Assembly (NCBI RefSeq): GCF_900143525.1
Contig: NZ_FREZ01000002.1
Location: 248,001 to 312,000 of the forward strand
Source: Ruegeria sp. Alg231-54
Lineage (GTDB): Bacteria; Pseudomonadota; Alphaproteobacteria; Rhodobacterales; Rhodobacteraceae
Direction: 5' to 3'
DNA length: 64,000 bases
This document shows, piece by piece, positions 17,961 to 27,141 of this stretch (its first letter is position 1; every line of letters starts with the position of its first letter). A model generated the notes under the pieces. That model was not told the DNA's origin. It was given only the letters and a program-made list of their open reading frames with translations, and did no database searches. A program made the position numbers and the translations under genes.

Positions 17961-18794
17961 TTAAATCTGTATAGGATTGGCTTTGGCCAATGCATCAAAG
18001 CGCATCAATGTGTCAATCAATTGAGGCATTTGATCCAGATAGATCATGTTGGGCCCATCTGACGGAGACTTGTCTGGGTCTTCGTGTGTTTCAATAAACA
18101 CAGCACCCACGCCGATGGCGGCAGCTGCGCGCGCCATCACCGGAGCAAATTCACGCTGACCGCCGGTCGAACCTCCAAGCCCTGCAGGCTGCTGAACCGA
18201 GTGGGTTGCGTCCATCACAACCGGATAGCCTGTCGCCGCCATCTGCGGGAGCGAGCGCATATCTGTCACCAAGGTGTTGTACCCAAACGAGGTGCCACGT
18301 TCTGTCAGCAGAATTTTTGAGTTACCAACACTCTCGATCTTGGCGACAATGTTCGCCATATCCCATGGTGCCAGAAATTGCCCTTTTTTGACATTGATCG
18401 CTGCGCCTGTTTGGGCTGCGGCCAACACCAAGTCGGTTTGACGGCACAATAACGCGGGAATCTGCAAAACATCACAAACACTGGCCGCGTCTGAGCATTG
18501 CTCCGGCGTATGTACGTCAGTCAGGACAGGTACCCCAATTTGTTTTTTTACATCATCCAGAATGTCCAGTCCTTTAGCAATTCCGGGTCCACGGACACCT
18601 GAAATTGAGGTGCGGTTCGCCTTGTCATACGAGGCCTTAAAGACGTACTGCGCACCGGCGGCATCACAGGCTTCTTTCATTTTGCCTGCGATCATCTGCG
18701 CATGATCCGCGCTTTCAAGCTGACAGGGGCCGGCAATGATCGTCAGAGGCAGATCATTGCCGACCGTGAGGTCGGAGATTTTTACATGTTTCAT
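17961..18794 (-). CDS. kdsA: 3-deoxy-8-phosphooctulonate synthase (KDO-8-phosphate synthase)
   Basis: It condenses phosphoenolpyruvate with arabinose-5-phosphate to KDO-8-phosphate. The 277 residues show the family pattern: IAGPCQLES, FKASYDKANRTS, VLTDVHTPEQ, NVKKGQFLAPWDM, LTERGTSFGYN and the late FIETHEDPDKSPSDGPNM. It sits directly behind kpsE (5 bp), so here it may supply KDO for a capsule linker in addition to lipopolysaccharide. Whether it is the only kdsA of the genome is unknown. Confidence 0.95.
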   Translation of the reverse strand: MKHVKISDLTVGNDLPLTIIAGPCQLESADHAQMIAGKMKEACDAAGAQYVFKASYDKANRTSISGVRGPGIAKGLDILDDVKKQIGVPVLTDVHTPEQCSDAASVCDVLQIPALLCRQTDLVLAAAQTGAAINVKKGQFLAPWDMANIVAKIESVGNSKILLTERGTSFGYNTLVTDMRSLPQMAATGYPVVMDATHSVQQPAGLGGSTGGQREFAPVMARAAAAIGVGAVFIETHEDPDKSPSDGPNMIYLDQMPQLIDTLMRFDALAKANPIQI

Positions 18795-18799
18795 GTGTC

Positions 18800-20374
18800 T
18801 TACGAGGATACCTGTTCACGAAGGACCGACGCGGTAAGCGAGATCAACAGGTAGATACCAGCAAACAACAGAAAAGCCAAAATCGTATTTTCGAACTTGC
18901 GCGGATAGGTGGGTTCCTGACTTGGCACCGGCCTCACAGACACTGTCAAATAGCGCACTTTACGGTTTGCTTCGGTCCGCGTGGTTTCCATTTGCTGCAT
19001 GGCTGTCTGCAGCATCATGTCCCTGGCAACAAGATCGGCTTGTGCCATCTGAATTCGTAAGCTGAGCCGGGCAAGCGAGTTTTCGCCTGCAGACACATCC
19101 AGCATTTCCGAGTTGAGTTCTTCCAACACAGTCTCAAGCCGCGCAATGTCCGCGCGGGCACCATCCACCTTGGCCTGGTTCGGACGACGGTTGTCCAGCA
19201 ATGCGGCCAGCTGCAGCTCTTTTTCCTGAATCTGTGTTTCCAAGGCGTCGATGCGGCCACGCAAGCTGGCGATGACGTTTTGCGGATCCAGCAGCGCGCC
19301 TTGAATCTGAAGTTCGATCAGATCTTCCTGCGCCCTCCTTCGCTCCTTCTGTGCCATTTCAAAACCATCCAGCGCGTCGCGCATCTGGTCCTCGCGCTTG
19401 AGTTCTGTAAGCCCGTTTATGGTTTCTTCGGCGTAAGACAGAAGACGGTCAGAGATGGCCACCGAAATCTGTGGATCAGGTGCCGCAACTTCCATCCGGA
19501 TAATGCCATCGCTCGGGTCGTATCCGATCGTGATCATGCGTCGGAATAGCTTGTAGGCCTCTTCCAGTGTGGCGTCCGGCGAAAGCCGTTGAATAGGGTC
19601 GATCCAGTTTTGCTTGAAAATCTCTGCATAGCCCATGTCGCGCTCAAGCCTTAGCAGCGCGTCCTTGGACTCCAAAAATTCCTGTGTGGCGACCGAATCC
19701 TGTGCGGTGGCGAATTGTGTGCCCGCCAAAAGCCCACCGAAAGCTGCGCCGCCCCCGTCTGCCTGCAGGATTGAGAAGGCCGAGTCACTGGCATACATGG
19801 GCGTTGCCACACGGTAGAAATAGAAACCGACAATAAAGGTCGGCAGAAAGACGAAAACCGCCAGGCGGGCAAACAATGCAAGAAGCTTGCGACGGCGACG
19901 GCGGGCGATATCTTTCTGTATCTCGCCAATTTCAAACTCGCGCCTCTGCGCGGGGGTCATCTCGGGCCCGGGTAGGGTCCTTCCACCTTCGCTGACCGTT
20001 TGCGGCAAATGAATCGTGACCTTGTCCTTGGTCTGATCCTCGTTCTGCGTCGATTCATCTGTCAATCCCAGTAAATTGGCGCGATGAAACGGATCGATGC
20101 CATTTTGGCGCAGCAAACGCACAGCATCATAGTCCGAAGTCGCCTCCAGGCCGTTCTTTTGCGCCAGTCTGCGTGCTATCCGCAATTGGCGTCCGGTCAG
20201 CCCCTCGCGTTTGATGGCGTCAATCTCGGTATTGGACTCTGAGTCATTGGCCGCAGCGGGTGGCCGCGTCGCGTTGCGAATGCGCGAAATGGCGTCAGCG
20301 CGGTCTTCTTCCGTTCCCGCATTGCGGCGTTTGCGGCGCCAGTTGTAGATGCTAGCCTTGGGTTTGGTAGTCAT
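18800..20374 (-). CDS. kpsE: Capsule polysaccharide export inner-membrane protein, KpsE-like with N-terminal extension
   Basis: The 524-residue protein has membrane segments at about residues 164-186 and near the C-terminus (ILAFLLFAGIYLLISL), flanking a periplasmic region with long coiled coils (about 320-470), the layout of polysaccharide co-polymerase/KpsE proteins. KpsE of Escherichia coli is about 382 residues; here an extra ~160-residue cytoplasmic N-terminal part, rich in charged residues with a LTGRQLRIARRLAQKNG segment, precedes the first helix. ATG 20374 overlaps kpsT by 23 bp. It bridges the export ATPase and the outer-membrane channel in capsule export. Confidence 0.85.
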   Translation of the reverse strand: MTTKPKASIYNWRRKRRNAGTEEDRADAISRIRNATRPPAAANDSESNTEIDAIKREGLTGRQLRIARRLAQKNGLEATSDYDAVRLLRQNGIDPFHRANLLGLTDESTQNEDQTKDKVTIHLPQTVSEGGRTLPGPEMTPAQRREFEIGEIQKDIARRRRRKLLALFARLAVFVFLPTFIVGFYFYRVATPMYASDSAFSILQADGGGAAFGGLLAGTQFATAQDSVATQEFLESKDALLRLERDMGYAEIFKQNWIDPIQRLSPDATLEEAYKLFRRMITIGYDPSDGIIRMEVAAPDPQISVAISDRLLSYAEETINGLTELKREDQMRDALDGFEMAQKERRRAQEDLIELQIQGALLDPQNVIASLRGRIDALETQIQEKELQLAALLDNRRPNQAKVDGARADIARLETVLEELNSEMLDVSAGENSLARLSLRIQMAQADLVARDMMLQTAMQQMETTRTEANRKVRYLTVSVRPVPSQEPTYPRKFENTILAFLLFAGIYLLISLTASVLREQVSS

Positions 20375-21011
20375 ATAGCTGCTTTGCCTCTTCCAAGGTG
20401 TCGAACATATAAAGCTGGCCATCCATCAAAACGGCAGCCTCTTGCGCAAATTTCTCCAGTACGGAGGGGCTGTGCGACACGATCACCATTGTAGTCGTGC
20501 GTAGTTTTTCCCGAAGGATGTCGCCGGCCTTCCTGTTGAATTCCACATCCGTCGACGCCGGCATCCCTTCGTCAATCAGGTACATGTCGAAATCTAGGGC
20601 CAACATCAACGCAAACGTAAAGCGCCCCTTCATACCGCTGGAGTAAGTGGCCAGAGGTTGGTTGAAATACTCCCCCAATCCGCATAGCCATTTGCAGTAG
20701 GCTTCGACGTAATCGGGGTCCATCCCGTAGATGTTGGCGACGTAGCGCGCGTTTTCCAGGGCGGACAGTTTGTTTGCGACACCTCCGGTGAAACCCATAG
20801 GAAAAGACACTCGGCAGGACTTTCGAATTACGCCTTCATCGGGCTTTTCCAGGCCGGCCATCATATTGATCAAGGTGGTCTTGCCGGTTCCGTTAGGTGC
20901 AAGAATGCCAATCGAACGGCCCAACTGAACCCGAAACGAGACACTGTCCAGGATCACCTTGCGGCGTGTCCCGGTCCAGAAGGACTTACTGACATTTTCA
21001 AACTCAAGCAT
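20352..21011 (-). CDS. kpsT: Capsule polysaccharide export ATPase
   Basis: A 219-residue ABC ATPase of the polysaccharide-exporter class. Walker A is APNGTGKTT (Lys44), the signature is YSSGMKGR rather than LSGGQ as usual in KpsT/Wzt, and Walker B is MYLIDEGM. It drives export of a KDO-linked polysaccharide with a KpsM permease, which is not in this window. It is the first gene of the minus-strand operon with kpsE, kdsA and the hexomutase. Confidence 0.9.
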   Translation of the reverse strand: MLEFENVSKSFWTGTRRKVILDSVSFRVQLGRSIGILAPNGTGKTTLINMMAGLEKPDEGVIRKSCRVSFPMGFTGGVANKLSALENARYVANIYGMDPDYVEAYCKWLCGLGEYFNQPLATYSSGMKGRFTFALMLALDFDMYLIDEGMPASTDVEFNRKAGDILREKLRTTTMVIVSHSPSVLEKFAQEAAVLMDGQLYMFDTLEEAKQLYDYQTQG

Positions 21012-21241
21012 TGAGGGCCTGCTGCTTGCACCATTTTAAAAGTACCGGATGTGCCGGTAATCGGGTTGTTATCCTACGTTTTATGTGGGCCATATTATGT
21101 CGAGTTTTAGTGGCAATGATCAATGCACCGGCACGTGTGCTGTTGGTAATGTGACTTTTCCATCGGTTGGACCCACGCATTGCGTTGACTATCTTTAAGG
21201 GTGACCGTCAACCAATTTGATGCAGGAAACCTTGCTATCTG

Positions 21242-21829
21242 ATGAATTCGCTACAGAAAGAAATCTCGGCCTGCCGGATTTGCGCGGAAAGATTTGCCGC
21301 GACAGAGACCGCGCATCAGCCGCGCCCAGTGGTCTGGTTTCAGCCCGGGACGCCAGTTTTGATTGCCGGCCAGGCCCCTGGCGCACGGGTGCATGAGTCG
21401 GGCCGACCGTTCACCGATCCGTCCGGAGATCGTTTGAGGGACTGGCTTGGGGTGGATGAAGCTGTGTTCTATGACCGGTCACAGGTTTCGATCGTGCCGA
21501 TGGCTTTTTGTTTTCCGGGGTATGATACGCGCAAGGCGGATTTGCCGCCGCCCCCCGTCTGCGGGAAAACCTGGCACAACAAAGTCATGCAAACGCTGGG
21601 GGAAATACCCCTGACTATTTTGGTGGGTGGGCACGCTCATAAATACCACCTGCATGCGCGCAGTTCGGTGACGGAAACGGTTCGCAACTGGCGGGACCAT
21701 GCGCCGCGCGTCTTTGCCTTGCCTCATCCCTCGTGGCGGAATACGGCATGGATGAAGAAAAACCCGTGGTTCCAGACCGACCTTCTGCCGGTTCTGCGTG
21801 CACGGGTGCAAGAGGTTCTGAATGACTGA
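21242..21829 (+). CDS. Uracil-DNA glycosylase superfamily protein
   Basis: A 195-residue protein with the N-terminal CRICAERF, the motif GQAPGARVHESGRPFTDPSGDRL (split here as GQAPGARVHESG and FTDPSGDRLRDWLG) and the late LPHPSWRN. These correspond to motifs 1 and 2 of the uracil-DNA glycosylase fold, but the group differs from classical Ung and from family 4 enzymes, which have four cluster cysteines. Whether it cuts uracil is unknown. The next gene overlaps it by 8 bp. Confidence 0.8.
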   Translation: MNSLQKEISACRICAERFAATETAHQPRPVVWFQPGTPVLIAGQAPGARVHESGRPFTDPSGDRLRDWLGVDEAVFYDRSQVSIVPMAFCFPGYDTRKADLPPPPVCGKTWHNKVMQTLGEIPLTILVGGHAHKYHLHARSSVTETVRNWRDHAPRVFALPHPSWRNTAWMKKNPWFQTDLLPVLRARVQEVLND

Positions 21830-22610
21830 AACCACGGCTCTGGACACTGCCTACGCCGCAATGACTGCCGCCCCACAAGATGATGCAGCGCGATTGAGGT
21901 TCTTCGAACGGCTTGCCGACAGCGAGCTATTTCTGATGCTGACAGAAGAGGCGAAGGGCGAAAACATCTCACCCGAGTTGTTCGACGTCGCCGATGGGCG
22001 CTTTGTGCTGGCCTTTGACCGAGAGGACCGGTTGGCGCGGTTTGCCGAACGTCCTGTCCCTTATGTGGCGCTTTCGGGCCGGGTGTTGTCCTCCATGCTC
22101 GCGGGGCAGGGGATTGGGCTGGGCCTCAACCTCGAAGTTGCGCCGTCCTCTATGCTGATCCCGTCCGAGGCGCTGGGCTGGCTGGCGGAAACTCTGCAGC
22201 ATGGACCAGAGGAGGTTCAGCAACGGTTGGCAGAGTTCTTGCCCCCTGCGGGCCTGCCCGACGATCTGTTGACCGCGCTAGACGCAAAACTTGCCACCGC
22301 AGTTGGGCTGGCGGAAGCTGCATATTTGGTGGGAACGAAGTCCGAAGGCGGCGGTTCCGGTCACCTGCTTGGGTTCATTGGTGCGGTCGAAGGAGCCGAG
22401 CCGGCACTGGCCAAAGCCGCGTCCGAGGCGTTGACGTTTTCCGGGATTGAGGCGGGGGCAATGGATGTCGGGTTCTTCGGTGCGCACGATCAGGCAGCTG
22501 CCTCATTGGCGCGGGTTGGTTTGCGGTTCGATCTGCCGCAGCCAGAGGCGCGTGTTGTCGCGCAGACGATACCCGGCAGCAACCCGGATAAACCACCTAT
22601 TTTGAAGTAG
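21822..22610 (+). CDS. SseB family protein
   Basis: A 262-residue protein. The N-terminal half (LADSELFLMLTEEA, DGRFVLAFDREDRLARF, YVALSGRVLSSML, GLGLNLEVAPSSMLIPSEAL) matches the SseB N-terminal domain, and the C-terminal half resembles the SseB C-terminal domain. Function in this group is not established; Escherichia coli SseB affects serine sensitivity. It is coupled to the upstream gene. Confidence 0.75.
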   Translation: MTETTALDTAYAAMTAAPQDDAARLRFFERLADSELFLMLTEEAKGENISPELFDVADGRFVLAFDREDRLARFAERPVPYVALSGRVLSSMLAGQGIGLGLNLEVAPSSMLIPSEALGWLAETLQHGPEEVQQRLAEFLPPAGLPDDLLTALDAKLATAVGLAEAAYLVGTKSEGGGSGHLLGFIGAVEGAEPALAKAASEALTFSGIEAGAMDVGFFGAHDQAAASLARVGLRFDLPQPEARVVAQTIPGSNPDKPPILK

Positions 22611-22652
22611 AAAAAAACCCCGCGCACGAATGATCTGCAGGGCTTTTTGTGA

Positions 22653-23531
22653 TTATTCCGCAGCTGCTTCCAGTTTGTCCTGGGTGCGGGTTTCGAAATC
22701 GCTGGCCTCGTGGCGTTCGTGCAGCTGGGTATGTGGCTCACCGAACGGGCGGTTGACCATGCGGCCCCGCTGAACGGCCGGGCGCTCGTCGATGGCCTTG
22801 GCCCACCGCATGACGTTCTTGTAGGATTCCACGTCCAGGAATTCCGCGGCGCTGTAAAGTCGGCCCAGAACCAGCTGGCCATACCAGGGCCAGATCGCAA
22901 TGTCCGCGATGGTGTAATCCTCGCCTGCGATATACGTCTTGTCGGCCAGTTCGCGATCCAGAACGTCCAGCTGGCGCTTGGTCTCCATCGTAAAGCGGTC
23001 AATTGGGTATTCGAACTTTTCAGGCGCATAGGCGTAGAAATGGCCAAATCCTCCGCCCAGATAGGGTGCACTGCCCATCTGCCAGAAGACCCAGTTCATG
23101 ACTTCCGTACGTTCCGGTCCGGACGCGGGCAAAAACGCGCCAAACTTTTCGGCCAGATGAAACAGGATCGACGCGCTTTCGAACACGCGTGTCGGCTTGT
23201 CGCCCGAGCGATCCCAAAGAGCGGGGATTTTAGAATTTGGGTTGGCCCCGACAAAGCCCGAGCTGAACTGATCGCCTTCGCCGATATTGACCAGCCATGC
23301 GTTGTATTCGGCACCTTCGTGACCCAGCGCCAGCAGTTCCTCTAGCATCACGGTCACTTTCACACCGTTCGGCGTGGCCAGTGAATAGAGCTGCAGGGGG
23401 TGCCGTCCAATCGGCAGATCCTTGTCGTGGGTGGCGCCAGCGATTGGGCGATTGATGTTGGCAAATTGGCCGCCATTCTGGCTGTCCCATGTCCAGACCT
23501 TTGGGGGCGTATAGGTCGGTTGCTCGCTCAT
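22653..23531 (-). CDS. yghU: Glutathione-dependent disulfide-bond oxidoreductase (YghU-like glutathione transferase)
   Basis: A 292-residue glutathione S-transferase-fold protein. The N-terminal YTPPKVWTWDSQNGGQFANINRP segment (YTPPKVWTW, then QFANINRPIAG) and LPIGRHPLQLYSLATPNG are typical of YghU/YfcG-type nu-class enzymes, followed by a thioredoxin-like domain and a helical domain (YLGGGFGHFY, FTMETKRQLDVLDREL). It likely uses glutathione to reduce small disulfides or peroxides. It is divergent from the YHS gene. Confidence 0.88.
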   Translation of the reverse strand: MSEQPTYTPPKVWTWDSQNGGQFANINRPIAGATHDKDLPIGRHPLQLYSLATPNGVKVTVMLEELLALGHEGAEYNAWLVNIGEGDQFSSGFVGANPNSKIPALWDRSGDKPTRVFESASILFHLAEKFGAFLPASGPERTEVMNWVFWQMGSAPYLGGGFGHFYAYAPEKFEYPIDRFTMETKRQLDVLDRELADKTYIAGEDYTIADIAIWPWYGQLVLGRLYSAAEFLDVESYKNVMRWAKAIDERPAVQRGRMVNRPFGEPHTQLHERHEASDFETRTQDKLEAAAE

Positions 23532-23781
23532 TTCTTGCCTTTCTTCGCAAAGTGCAGGTGAATTGTCCGTCCATCACAACAGCTAATGTTGCAAAGCACC
23601 AAGTCCAACCCCCCAGAGCGCAGCGTTTTTGTAACAAACCTCACCCGACATCTCACGAATTCTCATTCAACGTCACAGCGACGCGAGGGGGACTTCGCAA
23701 GCGGTCTGAATCACCTATTGTATGTTCAGACCCGCAAGTTCGGGCAAATCAACAACCCCGAGGACAAAAGGACTTACCACC

Positions 23782-24300
23782 ATGAAACGTTTTGCCCTGA
23801 CTGTAGCTGCGGCTCTGACCCTTGCCGCTCCCGCTTTTGCTGGTGACCAGTATATTGACGGCACCGGGTTCGCCGTGTCCGGCTACGATGTCGTCGCATA
23901 CCGTGGTCTAGATCAGGTTGCAGTTGGTCAATCTCAGCCCGCGCCTGTACGCGGCCGTACAGACATCACCGCGGAATACAATGGTGCCACCTGGGCATTT
24001 TCGTCTGAAGAGAACCGCGACAAATTTCAGGAGAACCCAGCCTTCTACGCACCGCAATATGACGGACATTGCGCATACGGTGTTTCGAAGGGCGGCAAAG
24101 TCCCTGCGAACCCGAACCTGTGGCGCATCGTCGATGACAAGCTTTATCTGAACATCACCGATGTCGTTGTCGGTTTCTGGGAAGAAGACGTGCCTGGCAA
24201 TATCAACCTCGCCGAAGGCAACTGGCCGGGGATCGAACCCGATGGCGCTTCCTCCAGCGTGATCCCGAAATTCACCTCGGAAGGCCCGATTTCAAACTAA
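23782..24300 (+). CDS. Exported YHS-domain protein
   Basis: A 172-residue protein with a signal peptide ending PAFAG and a YHS domain: VSGYDVVAYRGLDQ, then YNGATWAFSSEENRDKFQENPAFYAPQYDGHCAYGVSKG in two adjacent blocks. YHS domains are associated with metal handling; a periplasmic location is predicted. ATG 23782 follows a GAGGACAAAAGGAC region. A strong terminator follows, so it is probably a single-gene unit. Confidence 0.85.
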   Translation: MKRFALTVAAALTLAAPAFAGDQYIDGTGFAVSGYDVVAYRGLDQVAVGQSQPAPVRGRTDITAEYNGATWAFSSEENRDKFQENPAFYAPQYDGHCAYGVSKGGKVPANPNLWRIVDDKLYLNITDVVVGFWEEDVPGNINLAEGNWPGIEPDGASSSVIPKFTSEGPISN

Positions 24301-24319
24301 GTGGCAACTCACCAAGCCA

Positions 24320-24348
24320 AAGCCCGGCGCAATTAAGCCGGGCTTTTT
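24320..24348 (+). terminator. Rho-independent terminator of the YHS gene
   Basis: AAGCCCGGC (24320-24328) and GCCGGGCTT (24337-24345) form a perfect 9-bp stem with an 8-nt loop and a run of five T. Confidence 0.9.
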
Positions 24349-24350
24349 CG

Positions 24351-25001
24351 TCAATGCGCAAACGAGAATTCGTCCCGCATATGCTGATCGGCATCGAACC
24401 GAATGCGAACGCTTTTGGCCCCAGGGAACGTACGCGCAGTAATCCCTTCGGGCACAACAACCTCGCCACCGCCAGAGTCGTTGGACTGGAAATTCAGTAC
24501 CTCGGTTTCCGTCTGGCGTGAGCTCGCCAAAACCGACGTCGGCAATGCCACGCGGTTTGCACCTTCATAGACCGGCGTTGAGACAAAGAACGTCAAATGG
24601 CGGCCAAAGAACCCGACCGCATCGGGCACATGGTCCGACTTGCACATCAGCTCGGAATCCGGCGGTTCAACTTCGTCCGACCGGTCCGGCAACGCGTTGT
24701 TCAGCAGGGCGCGGCATGCGTTGATGTCGGCGGTTTCCAGTGTAAGAATACGACGGCGCAGTTTCGGACGTCGGGGTTTTCCCAATCCAACACTCTTGCC
24801 CGCCAGCCCTTCTTTGCGCAAAAAATCATATGCATCCTTGGCGCGGGTAAATCCGGAACTATCGCCCTCGGCCCGGTCTGGATGACCATGGAACGCAATG
24901 TCCCGCCAGGCGCTTCTGATGTCGTCCGAACCGGCGTTTTGATCCAACCCCAGAGCATGCAGTGCTTCTGTGCGGGCTTTGATTTTCTCAACAGTTTCCA
25001 T
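24351..25001 (-). CDS. J-domain protein
   Basis: A 216-residue protein with an N-terminal J domain (about residues 14-70): LGLDQNAGSDDIRSAWRDIA, the HPD signature in GHPDRAEGD, and AKDAYDFLRK. It would stimulate an Hsp70 such as DnaK. There is no Gly/Phe region or zinc finger, so it is not DnaJ. The C-terminal 130 residues form no family I recognise. It is convergent with the YHS gene. Confidence 0.8.
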   Translation of the reverse strand: METVEKIKARTEALHALGLDQNAGSDDIRSAWRDIAFHGHPDRAEGDSSGFTRAKDAYDFLRKEGLAGKSVGLGKPRRPKLRRRILTLETADINACRALLNNALPDRSDEVEPPDSELMCKSDHVPDAVGFFGRHLTFFVSTPVYEGANRVALPTSVLASSRQTETEVLNFQSNDSGGGEVVVPEGITARTFPGAKSVRIRFDADQHMRDEFSFAH

Positions 25002-25178
25002 AACCCAATTTACTCATTACAAAACAAAAAAACGTCACTGGTTCAGTTTGAGTAGGACGATGAATTTGTCAAATTTCACGCAAAATTGAAGTACTAACGG
25101 GAACAATTGCAGCGTGTCGCGGCAATTGTTCTTAGTTTCTTTCCTGGCAGTGGGATGCTGTCTTTTGTGCCGCCCCGG

Positions 25179-26045
25179 TTAGGCCACGTTTTGCAGATCA
25201 GCCTTCGGTATGATGCCAAGGGCAAAGCACACGTCACGCGTCAATTCCGGCCGGTTCAGTGTGTAGAAATGCAGCTTGTCCACGCCCCCGTCAATCAGGT
25301 CCGAGCACAGCTCGGTACACAATGCTGTAGCCAACAAATCCTCACGATCGTCCCGCACGGCCTTTTCAAACGCCTGCTCGACCCATTGGGGAATGCGCGC
25401 GCCGCATCGTTTGGCGAAATTGCGTGCACCTTTCCAGTTCTCGATCGGCAGGATGCCGGGCACGATGGGCTTGTCGATGCCTGCTTTTTCGCAGGCGTCC
25501 CGAAACCGAAAAAACGTCTCGGCCTCAAAAAAGAACTGGGTCAGGGCCTCATCTGCGCCTGCATCCAGTTTGGCTTTGAGCCAATCAATATCGGTGCGGG
25601 CGTTTTGTGCCTCGGGGTGAATGTCGGGGTAGGCGCCGACCCGAATGTTGAACATCTCGGTCTCAGCCAGGGCCGAGATCAGTTCAACCGAATTTGCAAA
25701 ACCTTCGGGGTGTGGCTCAAAACGATCCCGACCGCTTGGCGGATCACCACGCAGGGCTACGATATCCTGTACGCCTGCTCGCGCGAAAGTATCCGCGATT
25801 TCCAGTGTTTCCTGCCGCGAGGCATCAACACATGTCAAATGCGCGGCAACTGGCAAGCCTGACGATTTGTGTAGGGTCGCCACCGCATCGCGTGTTAATT
25901 CTCGCGTTGTGCCACCCGCACCATAGGTGACCGAGACAAAGCGTGGCTCTAAAGGTGCTAATGTCTGGACCGTGTCCCAAAGACGAAACGAGGCTTCGAG
26001 CGTCTTGGGCGGAAAAAACTCGAATGAAATTTCTGGCTTGGTCAT
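25179..26045 (-). CDS. metF: 5,10-methylenetetrahydrofolate reductase
   Basis: The FAD enzyme reduces methylene-THF to methyl-THF for methionine synthesis. The 288 residues begin ISFEFFPPKT and contain SVTYGAGGTTRELT, AHLTCVDASRQE, DIVALRGDPP and PGILPIENW, all characteristic. ATG 26045 is chosen because it gives the canonical N-terminus; the open frame extends further upstream into the metR control region. It is divergent from a MetR-like regulator, with a LysR-type palindrome between the two. Confidence 0.95.
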   Translation of the reverse strand: MTKPEISFEFFPPKTLEASFRLWDTVQTLAPLEPRFVSVTYGAGGTTRELTRDAVATLHKSSGLPVAAHLTCVDASRQETLEIADTFARAGVQDIVALRGDPPSGRDRFEPHPEGFANSVELISALAETEMFNIRVGAYPDIHPEAQNARTDIDWLKAKLDAGADEALTQFFFEAETFFRFRDACEKAGIDKPIVPGILPIENWKGARNFAKRCGARIPQWVEQAFEKAVRDDREDLLATALCTELCSDLIDGGVDKLHFYTLNRPELTRDVCFALGIIPKADLQNVA

Positions 26046-26094
26046 CTTGGCCTCATTTGATTGGTACAAGGACCTTGTGCCAGTTTGGGCAATG

Positions 26095-26107
26095 TGAGAC
26101 AAACTCA
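26095..26107. promoter_or_regulatory. Candidate MetR-binding site between metF and metR
   Basis: TGAG-ACAAA-CTCA is a perfect dyad with the T-N11-A shape of LysR-type sites. It is close to the enterobacterial MetR consensus TGAA-N5-TTCA. It lies 50 bp from the metF start and 36 bp from the metR start. Confidence 0.5.
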
Positions 26108-26142
26108 TATTATTCAAGAACAACATGAGTATCACTGTAATG

Positions 26143-27045
26143 CACATTGAATTCCGCCACCTGCGCACGATCAAGGCGATCCACGAATGTGGTGGGCTTG
26201 CCCGTGCGGCGGATCAACTGAACATCACCCAATCCGCGCTGAGCCATCAGATCAAAGGGTTAGAGGATCAGGCGGGGGTTGAACTTTTCCTGCGCCGGTC
26301 CAAGCCGATGAAACTGTCGGCTGCCGGTCTACGCCTATTGCGGTTGGCCGACCAGATATTGCCGCAAGTCCAGGCCACGCAACAGGAATTCTCGTCGCTT
26401 CGGGATGGGCGCACTGGGCGGATGCATATCGCGATCGAATGTCACGCGTGTTTCGAATGGCTGTTCCCGGTGCTTGAATCTTTCCGGAAATCCTGGGGTG
26501 ATGTGGACGTCGATATCCGCCCGGGTTTGGCATTTGACGCCCTGCCTGCGCTGCAAAAAGAAGAAGTCGATTTGGTCGTTTCGTCCGATCCAGAGGACCT
26601 GCCAGGCATCGAATTCATCGAATTGTTTGACTATGACGCTGTTTTTGTTGCTGCCTCATCCCACCCGCTGGCGCAAAAAGAGTTCATCGAGGCCGAGGAT
26701 TTCCGTGGTCAAACCCTGATTACCTATCCGGTCGAGCGCACCCGGCTGGATGTGTTCAGCCAATTGCTGATACCCGCGCGGGTCGAGCCGGCCGCGATCC
26801 GGCAGGTCGAATTGACAGCAGTGATCCTTTTGCTCGTCGCGTCGAACCGCGGTATTTCGGTGCTGCCTGACTGGGTTGTGCGCGAAGTGAAGTACAGTTC
26901 CGACTACGTCACCCGCCCGCTGACCAAAGACGGCATCACCCGCAGATTGTATGCGGCAGTGCGTACCGAGGACCTCGAAAAACCCTTCGTGCAAGAGTTG
27001 ATTCAGCTGGCTGAAACCGAGGCGCGCAAGCTGCAAGAGCAATAG
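26143..27045 (+). CDS. metR: LysR-type regulator, MetR-like
   Basis: A 300-residue LysR regulator with an N-terminal winged helix-turn-helix (ARAADQLNITQSALSHQIKGLE) and an effector domain. The QSALSHQ helix and IECHACFEWLFPVLESFRKSW closely follow the MetR pattern, whose co-inducer is homocysteine. ATG 26143 gives the MetR-like start MHIEFRHLRTIKAIHECG; an ATG at 26125 adds six residues. The divergent metF gene is its likely target. A general LysR role remains possible but the match is good. Confidence 0.85.
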   Translation, partial: HIEFRHLRTIKAIHECGGLARAADQLNITQSALSHQIKGLEDQAGVELFLRRSKPMKLSAAGLRLLRLADQILPQVQATQQEFSSLRDGRTGRMHIAIECHACFEWLFPVLESFRKSWGDVDVDIRPGLAFDALPALQKEEVDLVVSSDPEDLPGIEFIELFDYDAVFVAASSHPLAQKEFIEAEDFRGQTLITYPVERTRLDVFSQLLIPARVEPAAIRQVELTAVILLLVASNRGISVLPDWVVREVKYSSDYVTRPLTKDGITRRLYAAVRTEDLEKPFVQELIQLAETEARKLQEQ

Positions 27046-27141
27046 GCAAAAAACTCGGGTCTGGTATGCGCATCATTCCTCTTGGCAAGGGCGCTTTGCA
27101 TCAGTATACGCGCGGTTTGACCGGACAGGAGCCTTTGGACA

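Noticed and set aside
21183..21211. GTTGAC/GTCAAC inverted pair upstream of the uracil-glycosylase-like gene
   Set aside because: Short arms with a 17-bp spacer; expected by chance, and no regulator nearby.
22611..22652. A-rich/T-rich stretch between sseB-like and yghU genes resembling a bidirectional terminator
   Set aside because: The possible stem is interrupted by mismatches, so I cannot support it as a feature.
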